From positions 868,001-932,000 of the forward strand of contig NZ_JBPZHB010000001.1 in assembly GCF_051857545.1 (NCBI RefSeq): a stretch of DNA of 64,000 nucleotides, read 5' to 3'. The notes below the pieces were generated by a model, which was not told the origin of the DNA, searched no databases, and saw only the letters and a program-made list of their open reading frames with translations. Origin of the DNA: Larkinella sp051857545. Its GTDB lineage: Bacteria > Bacteroidota > Bacteroidia > Cytophagales > Spirosomataceae. This document shows positions 1 to 8,284 of this stretch, one piece after another (the first letter of the stretch is position 1; the number at the start of each line of letters is the position of its first letter). A program made the translations under genes and the position numbers.

Positions 1-664
1 CGTCTTTATACCGGCTCAGTTTGCTGTAGGCAATACCAATGTTATACCAGGCGTTGTGCGAGTAGGGGTCGCGGTCGATGAGCTGCTGGTAATAATCCAG
101 ACTGTTTTCCAGTTCCCCGATCAAATCCAGGCAAAATGCCAGTTCGTACAGGGAATTTTCGTTGTTAATGTTGTGGTTAATTGATGTTTTATAATGCTCG
201 ATGGCCTGCTCGTATTTTCCCCAATTCTGATAGGTTTGCCCAATCTGAAAATAGATGTCGTCTTTTTCGTCGGCGGTTTCCAGCAGATCACTCAAAATCT
301 CAACCGATTGTTCGAAATTCCCGGCGAGGTTGCTGATCGTTCCCTGCATGTATTGAATGTCCGGGTCGCTGGGATTATACAGGGCGGCTCGATCCAGCAG
401 ACCCAGGGCTTGCTCGTATTTTCCGTTTGTAGCCAGCAACTGGGCTTTATCCAGCATCAATTCCAGCGAGTAGGGGAAATTTCCGAGTCCGGCTTCGCAG
501 GCTTTCATGGCCTTTTCGAGGTCGCCTTCTTCCATGTAATGTTCGACCATCTGCTCGTAGACATCCAGATCGAAAAATTGGTTTTCGGAGCCGTCCAGCA
601 TACTCTCAAATCGCTGTATCGAGGCCTTTATTTCGCTTTCTCTTTCCTCAAACTCTTGCTCCAT
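1..664 (-). CDS. TPR-repeat protein (5' part; runs off window)
   Basis: Reading the minus strand from an ATG at 664 gives 221 uninterrupted codons to the window edge, so the C-terminus is missing. The protein opens with a charged helix (MEQEFEERE) and continues as degenerate 34-residue TPR units of the type YEQAIEHYKTSI and SYDYYQQLI-like helices, with recurrent small residue/aromatic spacing. There is no signal peptide in the visible part, so a cytoplasmic scaffold or adaptor role is likely. TPR proteins mediate protein contacts; no specific partner can be named. It follows the epimerase on the same strand after a gap of about 180 bases, so co-transcription is possible but not shown. Confidence 0.8.
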   Translation of the reverse strand, partial: MEQEFEERESEIKASIQRFESMLDGSENQFFDLDVYEQMVEHYMEEGDLEKAMKACEAGLGNFPYSLELMLDKAQLLATNGKYEQALGLLDRAALYNPSDPDIQYMQGTISNLAGNFEQSVEILSDLLETADEKDDIYFQIGQTYQNWGKYEQAIEHYKTSINHNINNENSLYELAFCLDLIGELENSLDYYQQLIDRDPYSHNAWYNIGIAYSKLSRYKD

Positions 665-846
665 ATTCACTTCGTACAGGGGTTACGTATATACTATACA
701 CCACTATTCAGCGTGGAAATGTAGTAGAAATATACAACTAATAATCTATTCCGCAACTATTCGCGCAAAAAAAGGAGGCAGTGGTTTTGGGCCGGTTTTC
801 GCATGAATTGGCGATCAGTATTTTAGATCCGATTCACGGCCAATGG

Positions 847-1878
847 TCACTGCTTCTGCTTGAAAAACACAGAAATCCGGTGAATCGTTTCGTCGGTATT
901 GCGGTAGCGGAAAGGGAGCCTTTTTTCGATCTTCCGGCCATCGTACTGGTAATTTCCCGATGCCGACCGGGCGGTTTCGCGGGTAATTAACGGTGGCTTG
1001 CCCGTGATCCAGGAGCGGATGGCTTCGACGGGCCACAGCAACTGCGTGAGTTTGGGGGCAACGCGGTATTTCGTTCGTTTTTTGCCCATCGCATCCGCCA
1101 TCTTGTCCAGAAATTCTTTATACGACAGGCTTTTTGCGCTCAGAATAAACCGTTCGGCAGTGATGGGGCTCTGCATGAGCTGAAAAACCGCTTCGGCTAC
1201 ATCCCGCACATCGACCAGATTGACCATCCCGGCGGGGTAGAACGGTTTTTCGTCGTAGGCATACTTGAAGAGCTGCGTGCTGCTGCGCGTCCAGTCGCCC
1301 TCGCCCAACACCAGCGACGGGTTGACCATCACCGCATCCAGCCCTTCGGCAACACCGCGCCACACTTCCAGTTCCGCCCGGTATTTGGTTTGGCCATAAA
1401 AGGAGTTTTGGGGCGACTCTTCCCAGCGTTGCGTTTCATCGATCACAGTCGCTGCGTTGGTGTTCTCGCCTTTGATCGTCGGTCGGCCGACGGCAGCCAC
1501 CGAACTGACGTAGCCCAGTTTCCGAACGCGCTTCGCCAGACACAGATTGACCACATTGGCCGTTCCTTCCACATTGACTTTGTCCATGCGGTCGCGGTCT
1601 TTCGGCGAGTAGGAAATCATGGCGGCCACGTGAACCACATCGACCGTGCCGCGGGCCTGCACGGTTTGGAGCGCGTCTTCCAGCGATGGAATATCGAGAA
1701 TGTCGCCTTCGAGCCAGGTGACGCGGTCCCGGATGTCATTTAATAAAGTCAGATCACTGTTGGCGCGCCGGAGAGCCGCCACGGTTCGGCCTGCGTCGAG
1801 ATACCGCCGGATGATGTGGCTGCCGATAAGGCCGTTGGCGCCGGTGATGAGGGTGATATCAGGGAGTGAGGAAGTCAT
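847..1878 (-). CDS. NAD(P)-dependent epimerase/dehydratase family protein
   Basis: A 343-residue extended short-chain dehydrogenase. The N-terminal Rossmann motif TGANGLIGSHI (residues about 12-22) binds NAD(P); the substrate-side active site carries SSVAAVG and the YGQTKYRAE motif with the catalytic Tyr-x-x-x-Lys pair (about residues 160-165). Length and motif order match dihydroflavonol-reductase-like epimerases. Substrate cannot be told from sequence. Its ATG lies 20 bases inside the end of the upstream TOPRIM-like gene, so translation is probably coupled to that gene. Base composition is host-like, in contrast with the AT-rich core of the two genes upstream, so it is probably an old resident of this site. 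Confidence 0.9.
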   Translation of the reverse strand: MTSSLPDITLITGANGLIGSHIIRRYLDAGRTVAALRRANSDLTLLNDIRDRVTWLEGDILDIPSLEDALQTVQARGTVDVVHVAAMISYSPKDRDRMDKVNVEGTANVVNLCLAKRVRKLGYVSSVAAVGRPTIKGENTNAATVIDETQRWEESPQNSFYGQTKYRAELEVWRGVAEGLDAVMVNPSLVLGEGDWTRSSTQLFKYAYDEKPFYPAGMVNLVDVRDVAEAVFQLMQSPITAERFILSAKSLSYKEFLDKMADAMGKKRTKYRVAPKLTQLLWPVEAIRSWITGKPPLITRETARSASGNYQYDGRKIEKRLPFRYRNTDETIHRISVFFKQKQ

Positions 1879-2365
1879 TCAGGATGTTTTCGAGGGTGAT
1901 GAAACCGGGTGCCTGGCGGGTATGGAGGTCGGCGAGGAGTTGGAGGTAGTTAGGGTCGGTTTGGATTGATGGCGTTTTTAGCTTTTCTCCCAATAATTTG
2001 GGCTTAATGGGAAAACCGTACAAAGCTAAGTCTAGATTTACTTGCTCCGCATTCCAAATCAGGAAACTTTCAATGGCTTTATCAATGATAATGACATATT
2101 CAGCCGAGTCGGGCTTATGCATGAAGCAGGTTTTATTTTGCTCATTTAGCTTTACAAACAAATCGAAATAGCGTGGTTTAACCTTGTCATTATCAATTAT
2201 TCCGACTACTACATCTGCCGATTGGATGCCTATTTGCATGTCTTTTGCCACTTCCGTACCCGCTGAATGTATAAGTAGGTTTTCATCTTTTACTAAAAAC
2301 CGTATTAAGGCCGTATCAGCGTGACATTCAGGATATAATAGTACGGTCTTAGGCATTAGGCTCAA
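1859..2365 (-). CDS. Small putative TOPRIM-like protein, partner of the AAA ATPase
   Basis: A 168-residue protein of no family I can name with certainty. It starts with a strand-helix unit containing an acidic residue (LLYPECHADTALIRFLV) and later has VVVGIIDNDKV, an acidic D-x-D pattern after a hydrophobic strand. This glutamate plus DxD arrangement is what TOPRIM nuclease folds (OLD, DUF4435, RloB-like) show, so a TOPRIM or related fold is inferred. The start overlaps the end of the ATPase gene by 17 bases, and the stop overlaps the epimerase start, so the three genes are probably translated together. The first 125 codons are AT-rich; the last 40 are GC-rich like the neighbours. The size is small for a complete TOPRIM nuclease. 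Confidence 0.7.
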   Translation of the reverse strand: MSLMPKTVLLYPECHADTALIRFLVKDENLLIHSAGTEVAKDMQIGIQSADVVVGIIDNDKVKPRYFDLFVKLNEQNKTCFMHKPDSAEYVIIIDKAIESFLIWNAEQVNLDLALYGFPIKPKLLGEKLKTPSIQTDPNYLQLLADLHTRQAPGFITLENILNDFLTP

Positions 2366-3404
2366 ATTTATTCAGATTGAAAAACACATTGGTACTATAG
2401 TCCAGAATGTCACGGAATTCTTCTTGTGTCAACGCTTTTACTTTTGTCTGGTAATCATGGTAATACGTAATAAAAACATTCAAATCCGAGTAATCCATTT
2501 TGGCGATAAATGGATGAAGCATGTAAGGGCTGTGTGTTGAAATGAAGTATTGGTTATCTTCATCGTAAATCATTCGGTAGGCTAGTGACTGCGTATACGG
2601 CGGAAATGAGTGTACTTCTGGTTCTTCGAAGATAAGTACTGAATCCTTATTAGACTCAATGGCTGATATATAAAACATATACCGCCGGAAGGTGTCAGCT
2701 ATTGAGAAGAATGGATATTGTTTGACATAGGGCCCTTCCTTTTTTTGTAGAATAAACTCCTGCTTTGCATCAAATAAAACGAGTTCCAATTGCTGCTCGG
2801 TAAACAACTTCGCAAACTCGCTCCATAAATCTTTGTTTCTCCTTACTATTTCATACAAGTTTGGCCCTCCTGGCGGAAGGAGGTATTGACTAAAAGTACT
2901 ATCGAAGGTATTCAATGAAAGAAAATCATACTTTTTAACAGGACTTGTACGGTATGTATCAAAATGATCCCGCTCACCACGATTAGAAAATATACCTGCT
3001 CCAACTGTTGTTACCTTACCTTTGTTTTTGATGGTAAAACTTCTGTTGCTTGAAGAGTCGATATTGCTTCTTCTTGTAAGCATAAAAGATTTTTCAGTAG
3101 GATCTTCGAAGTAATTATCCTGTTTGAGTTCGGCGGAAAGTTGGTTTGTCGTTATTTGGATAGGGTGCTCAGGATCATTATCTGTAAATAAATCTCTCAC
3201 ATCCTCATACCGAATCGCTCCGCTTAAATATTTATCATCACTGTAATTCGCCCCCAGCAACCCCAGCGCTTCCAGAATATTCGATTTTCCCACATTCGGC
3301 TTGCCGATGAAGACATTGACCCGCTTGCAGTCCAGCCGCAGGTCTTTGATCGACTTGAAGTTTTTGATTTCAACCCAGTTCAGGAAATTATTCGTGCTTT
3401 CCAT
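2349..3404 (-). CDS. AAA family ATPase (AAA_15/AAA_21, OLD/SMC-like)
   Basis: A 351-residue ABC-type ATPase. Walker A is GKPNVGKSNILEAL (about residues 34-47). The C-terminal half carries the Walker B and D-loop region SVLIFEEPEVHSFPP followed by the H-loop in YFISTHSPYML. The coiled-coil arm between the two halves is short, as in ATPases of OLD, RloA, AriA and related defence proteins. It overlaps the TOPRIM-like gene, a layout known from several two-gene anti-phage modules (PARIS, Gabija-like, RloAB), but also from uncharacterised pairs. The first 50 codons are GC-rich and the rest is AT-rich. ATPase identity is secure; a defence role is inference. Confidence 0.85.
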   Translation of the reverse strand: MESTNNFLNWVEIKNFKSIKDLRLDCKRVNVFIGKPNVGKSNILEALGLLGANYSDDKYLSGAIRYEDVRDLFTDNDPEHPIQITTNQLSAELKQDNYFEDPTEKSFMLTRRSNIDSSSNRSFTIKNKGKVTTVGAGIFSNRGERDHFDTYRTSPVKKYDFLSLNTFDSTFSQYLLPPGGPNLYEIVRRNKDLWSEFAKLFTEQQLELVLFDAKQEFILQKKEGPYVKQYPFFSIADTFRRYMFYISAIESNKDSVLIFEEPEVHSFPPYTQSLAYRMIYDEDNQYFISTHSPYMLHPFIAKMDYSDLNVFITYYHDYQTKVKALTQEEFRDILDYSTNVFFNLNKFEPNA

Positions 3405-3574
3405 GGTGTTATCCAGATCCGCCCGGTGACGAGCATTTTTGTAAACATAACAACGTTTGCCGCCGATTTGCTAATTTCGCGCCAAAATTAGGTTTTCAAG
3501 TCTGCGATTTTACCAAAGGAACCCGTTCTTGTTTCTGGAGTAAACCGTAAACGAAAAACCGTAAACCGAATACC

Positions 3575-5656
3575 ATGTCACTCGAAAACCCGCAACGCTA
3601 TACCGTCACGGCGGCCCTGATTTACGCCAACGGCCCGATTCACATCGGACACATCGCCGGTTGTTACCTGCCCGCCGATATTTATGTGCGTTATCTCCGC
3701 GCAACGGGCAAAGACGTGGCCTTTATCAGCGGCACCGACGAACACGGTGTTCCGATTACCATCCGCGCTCAGAAAGAGGGCATTACCCCCCAGCAGGTGG
3801 TCGATAAATATTACGTCCAGATCAAACGCGCTTTTGAAGATTTTGGAATTTCGTTCGACCTGTACTCCCGGACGTCAAAACCGATTCACCACGAAACTTC
3901 GCGGGAATTTTTCCTGAATCTGTATCACAACGGGCATTTTACCGAAGAAGTTACCGAGCAGTACTACGACGAAACGGCGAAGCAATTTCTGGCCGACCGC
4001 TACATCGTGGGAGTCTGCCCGGTCTGTGGAAACCCCAATGCTTATGGGGACCAGTGCGAAAACTGCGGTTCGACCCTCAGCCCGACCGAACTGAAAGAGC
4101 CGCTGCGCTCGATGCTGTCGGGGGCCAAACCGGTTTTGAAAGCCACCAAAAACTGGTATCTGCCGCTGGACCGGATGCAGCCGCGCATCGAGGAATACGT
4201 TAACAGCCATCCAGAGTGGAAAACCAACGTGATGGGCCAGTGCCAGTCGTGGTTGAAAGAAGGACTGCGGCCCCGCGCCATGACCCGCGATCTCGACTGG
4301 GGCATTAAAGTGCCGCTGCCCGATACCGACGGCAAGGTGCTGTACGTCTGGTTCGATGCACCAATTGGCTACATTTCGATGACCAAAGAATGGGCCGAAC
4401 AGCAGGGGAAAGATTGGGAATTGTACTGGCGCAATAAAGACACGAAACTGGTTCATTTCATCGGAAAGGACAACATCGTGTTCCACTGCATCATTTTCCC
4501 GGCGATGCTGATGCACGAGGGCAGTTACATCCTGGCTGATAATGTGCCCGCCAACGAGTTCATGAACCTGGAGGGCGACAAGATTTCGACCTCGCGGAAC
4601 TGGGCGGTGTGGCTGCATGAGTACCTGGACGAACTGCCGGGCAAACAGGATGTGCTGCGCTACGTGCTGGCGGCCAATGGTCCCGAAACCAAAGACAGCG
4701 AGTTTACCTGGAAAGATTTTCAGACCCGCAACAACAGCGAACTGGTCGGGATCTTCGGCAACTTTGTGAATCGGGCGGTGGTGCTGACGCAGAAATTTTG
4801 CGATGGGAAAGTGCCGACCAAAGGCAGTTTGAACGAAACCGATCAGGCGGTTTTGACCGAACTGGCCCAGTTTCCGGACCGCATCGGCCAGGCCATCGAG
4901 CAATACCGTTTCCGCGAAGCCCTGACGTATCTGATGGATCTGGCGCGGCTGGGAAACAAATATCTGGCAGAAACGGAGCCGTGGAAAGTGGCCAAAACCG
5001 ACTTACCGCGCGTCAATACCATTTTGAATATTGCTTTACAGATTTCGGCCAGTCTCAGTATTGTTTGCGAACCGTTTCTGCCTTTTACCGCCGAAAAATT
5101 ACGGAAACTGCTCAATACCGACCAGATTACGCCGGAAGATGCCGTCGGATCGGCTTTTCACTGGATCAATGCGGGCAAACCGGATTTGCTGCCCCACGGC
5201 CACGCTCTGGGCGAAGCGGTTTTGCTGTTCGAGAAACTGGAAGACGATCTGATTGCCCAACAAATCACTAAACTGCACGAATCCAAACGCATGAACGAAC
5301 TCGCCACCAAAACCATTCCGGAAGCCAAACCGGCGATCCAATACGATGATTTTGCCAAAATGGACATCCGCATCGGAACCATTCTGGAAGCCGAACGCGT
5401 CCCGAAAAGTGATAAACTCCTGAAACTGAAAGTGGAAGATGGCACCGGCCCGCGCCAGATTCTGAGCGGTATTGCCAAACATTTTGCCCCCGAAGCCCTC
5501 ATCGGCAAGCAGGTAACGTTCCTGGCCAACCTGGCCCCCCGGAAAATGATGGGACTTGAATCGCAGGGAATGATCCTGATGGCCGAAGACCGCGACGGCA
5601 GCCTGTCGCTGATCGGGCCGGATAAAGCGGTTTGGAACGGGGGGACGGTGTCCTGA
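3575..5656 (+). CDS. metG: Methionine--tRNA ligase
   Basis: Charges tRNA-Met with methionine in the cytoplasm. The 693-residue protein has the class I HIGH motif (HIGH at residues 23-26) and the KMSKS equivalent as KISTS in GDKISTSRNW. A four-cysteine zinc knuckle sits between them (CPVCG ... CENCG, about residues 149-165). The anticodon-binding alpha domain follows, with the WKV tail. The last 110 residues (from about 580) form the EMAP/Trbp111-like tRNA-binding domain (FAKMDIRIGTI ... GLESQGMIL), as in long dimeric MetRS. The full family length and the ATG at 3575 fit. It is followed by two hairpins. Confidence 0.98.
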   Translation: MSLENPQRYTVTAALIYANGPIHIGHIAGCYLPADIYVRYLRATGKDVAFISGTDEHGVPITIRAQKEGITPQQVVDKYYVQIKRAFEDFGISFDLYSRTSKPIHHETSREFFLNLYHNGHFTEEVTEQYYDETAKQFLADRYIVGVCPVCGNPNAYGDQCENCGSTLSPTELKEPLRSMLSGAKPVLKATKNWYLPLDRMQPRIEEYVNSHPEWKTNVMGQCQSWLKEGLRPRAMTRDLDWGIKVPLPDTDGKVLYVWFDAPIGYISMTKEWAEQQGKDWELYWRNKDTKLVHFIGKDNIVFHCIIFPAMLMHEGSYILADNVPANEFMNLEGDKISTSRNWAVWLHEYLDELPGKQDVLRYVLAANGPETKDSEFTWKDFQTRNNSELVGIFGNFVNRAVVLTQKFCDGKVPTKGSLNETDQAVLTELAQFPDRIGQAIEQYRFREALTYLMDLARLGNKYLAETEPWKVAKTDLPRVNTILNIALQISASLSIVCEPFLPFTAEKLRKLLNTDQITPEDAVGSAFHWINAGKPDLLPHGHALGEAVLLFEKLEDDLIAQQITKLHESKRMNELATKTIPEAKPAIQYDDFAKMDIRIGTILEAERVPKSDKLLKLKVEDGTGPRQILSGIAKHFAPEALIGKQVTFLANLAPRKMMGLESQGMILMAEDRDGSLSLIGPDKAVWNGGTVS

Positions 5657-5664
5657 AGAAGATT

Positions 5665-5690
5665 ATCTGAACCGCTCAGGCGGTTCAGAT
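5665..5690 (+). terminator. Hairpin just after metG
   Basis: An 11-bp perfect stem (5665-5675 with 5680-5690) with a four-base TCAG loop starts nine bases after the metG stop. It is followed by an A-rich rather than T-rich stretch on this strand, so it may work as a terminator or as an RNA 3'-end stabiliser. Confidence 0.55.
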
Positions 5691-5703
5691 TGCTATAAAA
5701 AAG

Positions 5704-5736
5704 ATAAAGCCTCCCGATCATTGCGAGAGGCTTTAT
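5704..5736 (+). terminator. Second hairpin after metG
   Basis: A 10-bp stem (ATAAAGCCTC at 5704-5713 with GAGGCTTTAT at 5727-5736) encloses a 13-base loop. The AAAGCCTC...GAGGCTTT shape is typical of Bacteroidota intrinsic terminators and can act on either strand. It most likely ends metG transcription. Confidence 0.65.
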
Positions 5737-6148
5737 ACTGACTATTCCTAAACCCTTAACCTTTTCTTCTTGAATAACTTAGCTGTTTCCTTCTGTCTTT
5801 TAAATCGTACCGTCTGGCAGCTTTCTAACTTAACTACACTTAAGACGCAACAATAATTCAGAAGTAACGCAACAAAATCTTTTTATTTCAAATAAACTTA
5901 GAAATTCCTGATTTTGTTCAATTGTTCTCCCGTTGAAGAACAATGCAAATATCGCAATAAATTTTAAGAGTACAAATTTTATTTTTTAATAATAGTAATG
6001 GTAATGGGTGGTATGGTATTGATTTGTAATACGTTATAACACCGTTTCTATGCTGTTTAACCGCTATATTGAAACAATATACTACAAATTGCACAATTTA
6101 GCCAAAGGAAATTTTTATTTCAGAAATTGCAAAAATCTTTAAATAGTT
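5737..6148. other. AT-rich intergenic region between metG and pth
   Basis: About 410 AT-rich bases between two convergent genes. I find no open frame, tRNA or repeat that I can support. Convergent neighbours mean that no promoter for them is expected here. Confidence 0.5.
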
Positions 6149-6712
6149 CTATTTTTGGTTGAAAAAATTCATCGTGTGTGGTAGCCCGGAAGTACAAAAA
6201 CTGAGCACGGCCTCACCAGCCCGGTCAAGGTGGTTTGGCAATTCCGCCAGCTCCTCCGGTGGAAACGTTCCCAAAACGAAGTCCACCTGCCTCCCTTTCG
6301 AAAAATCATTGCCAATCCCGAACCGAAGCCGGGCGTATTCCTGCGTACCCAGCACTTCATCGATGCTGCGCAGGCCGTTATGACCACCCGCCGAGCCTTT
6401 CGGTTTCAGTCGCAGCTTGCCGAAAGGTAAATCTTTGTCATCGGTGATAACCAGCAGATTTTCAGTAGGAATGCTGAACTGTTTCAGGTACGAGCTGACG
6501 GCCCGCCCACTCAGATTCATGTAGGTCGTGGGTTTGATGAGGTGGATAATTTTCCCCTTGTGACGCCATTCGGCGGTGTAGGCCAGGCGGTTGGTGGAAA
6601 AACTAAAACCGTGTTGAGCCGCCAGCCGATCCAACACCATAAAACCGGCGTTGTGACGGGTCAGCATATATTCCGGGCCAATGTTGCCCAGCCCGGCGAT
6701 GAGAAATTTCAT
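6149..6712 (-). CDS. pth: Peptidyl-tRNA hydrolase
   Basis: Releases tRNA from peptidyl-tRNAs that drop off the ribosome. The 187-residue length is normal. The N-terminal GLGNIGPEYMLTRHNAGF motif holds the substrate Asn (GLGN) and the catalytic His of RHNAG. Further family motifs are KPTTYMNLSG, the DDKDLPFGKLRLKPKGSAGGHNGLRS block with the conserved Asp, and RLRFGIG. It is transcribed away from pyrR, with the two starts about 120 bases apart, so the spacer probably holds two divergent promoters. Confidence 0.97.
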   Translation of the reverse strand: MKFLIAGLGNIGPEYMLTRHNAGFMVLDRLAAQHGFSFSTNRLAYTAEWRHKGKIIHLIKPTTYMNLSGRAVSSYLKQFSIPTENLLVITDDKDLPFGKLRLKPKGSAGGHNGLRSIDEVLGTQEYARLRFGIGNDFSKGRQVDFVLGTFPPEELAELPNHLDRAGEAVLSFCTSGLPHTMNFFNQK

Positions 6713-6831
6713 AGAAAACCGTTTTTGAGGGGTTTATCAATTGAATCCGGTTGCAAAGTTCGCAGAAACCTTTCAACAAAAAACACCTGCGGAAAAACCG
6801 AAAACTGAAAACCGACTACTATCTTTCGTTC

Positions 6832-7371
6832 ATGAACCAAAAACGCCTTATCCTCGCCAGTCCGTTGCTGGAGATTGTTATCAGCCGGTTGTGTCAGGAA
6901 CTGATTGAAAACCACCAGGATTTTGCCGAAACGGTGGTGCTGGGCATGCAGCCGCGCGGCATTTATTTTGCCGAAAGGATTGCGCGTGAACTGAGCCGGA
7001 CGCTGCAGAAAGAAATACCACTGGGTTACCTGGATGCGACTTTTTACCGTGACGATTTTCGCCGGCGCGAGTCACCCTTGCGCCCCAATACAACGCATGT
7101 GCCGTTTCTGATTGAAAATAAGAAGGTCATTCTGGTCGATGATGTGATTTCGACGGGACGAATGGTGCGGGCCGCACTCGACGCGATGACGGCTTTCGGG
7201 CGGCCCCGCACGATTGAACTGCTGGTGTTGATCGATCGGCGGTACAACCGTGATCTGCCCATCAAACCCGACTACATCGGCAAGCGCGTCAACACGCTGG
7301 AGTCGCAGCGGGTGCTGGTGGAATGGACGGAGCAGGGTGCCGAAACCGACCGGATCTGGCTGATGGAGTAA
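6832..7371 (+). CDS. pyrR: Phosphoribosyltransferase, PyrR type
   Basis: A 179-residue type I phosphoribosyltransferase. The PRPP-binding loop is VILVDDVISTGRMVRAAL (about residues 98-115), and the N-terminal GMQPRGIYFAERIARE block matches PyrR, the uracil phosphoribosyltransferase/pyrimidine regulator. The open frame extends 27 codons upstream, but ATG 6832 gives the usual PyrR start (MNQKRLILAS) and family length. In Bacteroidota PyrR often acts as an enzyme or regulator without an adjacent pyr operon; none is seen here. Whether it binds RNA in this organism is unknown. Confidence 0.92.
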   Translation: MNQKRLILASPLLEIVISRLCQELIENHQDFAETVVLGMQPRGIYFAERIARELSRTLQKEIPLGYLDATFYRDDFRRRESPLRPNTTHVPFLIENKKVILVDDVISTGRMVRAALDAMTAFGRPRTIELLVLIDRRYNRDLPIKPDYIGKRVNTLESQRVLVEWTEQGAETDRIWLME

Positions 7372-7410
7372 ACGGATGAGCTGAGCTTTGAGACTTTAAA
7401 CGCGATAATT

Positions 7411-7776
7411 ATGCTGGTTAAAATCCTGATTGGACTGGTAGCGGTGCTTCATCTCTACATCCTCTGGCTTGAAATGTTTGCCTGGACCACCCGGGGGCCG
7501 AAAGTGTTCAGGAACTTCCCGGCTCACTTATTTCCGGCAACCAAGGCCCTGGCGGCTAATCAGGGCCTGTACAATGGTTTTCTGGCAGCGGGTTTGATTT
7601 GGTCACTGCTGATCAGTGATCCGGTCTGGCACGCCAACGTGGCGCTCTTTTTCCTGTCCTGCGTGGCCGTCGCCGGGCTCTACGGAACCCTGACGGCGGA
7701 TAAAAAAATCTTCTTTACCCAGGCTCTGCCAGCCTTGATTACGATCGGGCTGTTGCTGGTTCAATACGACTGGTGA
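7411..7776 (+). CDS. DUF1304 family membrane protein
   Basis: A 121-residue integral membrane protein with four predicted hydrophobic helices: residues about 4-26, 50-68, 76-94 and 101-119. The N-terminal ILIGLVAVLHLYILWLEMFAW and the NQGLYNGFLAAGLIW segment are characteristic of the DUF1304 family, small inner-membrane proteins of unknown function. It lies 39 bases after pyrR and 25 bases before the haemoglobin gene on the same strand, so a short operon is plausible. No biochemical role is known to me. Confidence 0.85.
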   Translation: MLVKILIGLVAVLHLYILWLEMFAWTTRGPKVFRNFPAHLFPATKALAANQGLYNGFLAAGLIWSLLISDPVWHANVALFFLSCVAVAGLYGTLTADKKIFFTQALPALITIGLLLVQYDW

Positions 7777-7801
7777 AGCTGAAGCCACTGACGACACAAC
7801 G

Positions 7802-8281
7802 ATGAACGAACGCACCACCCCCACGCTAAACGACTGGCTGGGCGGCACCAACCGGCTGGAACAACTAACGACGCTCTTCTATCAGAAAGTTTTGAAGGAC
7901 GAATTGCTCGAACCCGTATTCCGGCACATGTCGCCCGAACACGCCAGCCACGTTGCCCATTTTATTGGCGAAGTTTTTGGCGGACCGAAACATTACACGG
8001 AAACCGACGGCGGAAGCCACGCCAGCATGGTGGCGCATCACCTCGGAAAGCAGCTCGACGAGTCCAAACGGCGCCGGTGGATGAGCCTGCTGCTCGAAAG
8101 CGCGGATGAAATTGGCCTGCCCGACGATCCGGAGTTTCGTTCTGCCCTGCTGGGTTATCTGGAATGGGGAAGCCGGATTGCGGTGTTGAATTCGACAGCG
8201 ACCGACAACCCTGTTCAGGCCGATGCGCCGATGCCGGCCTGGGGCTGGGGCGAAACCGGTGGCCCGTATGTTCCGGAGTAA
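7802..8281 (+). CDS. Group II truncated haemoglobin
   Basis: A 159-residue 2-over-2 globin. The region LTTLFYQKVLKDELLEPVF is the A/B helix with the B-helix aromatic, HVAHFIGEVFGGPKHYTE covers the E helix, and SHASMVAHHLGKQLDESKRRRWM carries the proximal-histidine region. The tail PMPAWGWGETGGPY, with invariant tryptophans, is the signature of group II (GlbO/TrHbO-like) proteins. These bind oxygen, NO or peroxide in the cytoplasm and are linked to redox or nitrosative stress. The ATG at 7802 gives the expected length. Confidence 0.9.
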   Translation: MNERTTPTLNDWLGGTNRLEQLTTLFYQKVLKDELLEPVFRHMSPEHASHVAHFIGEVFGGPKHYTETDGGSHASMVAHHLGKQLDESKRRRWMSLLLESADEIGLPDDPEFRSALLGYLEWGSRIAVLNSTATDNPVQADAPMPAWGWGETGGPYVPE

Positions 8282-8284
8282 GGG

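Noticed and set aside
3875..4903. 342-codon minus-strand frame inside metG
   Set aside because: Shadow of metG in a GC-rich gene; product lacks domains and is opposite to a certain essential gene.
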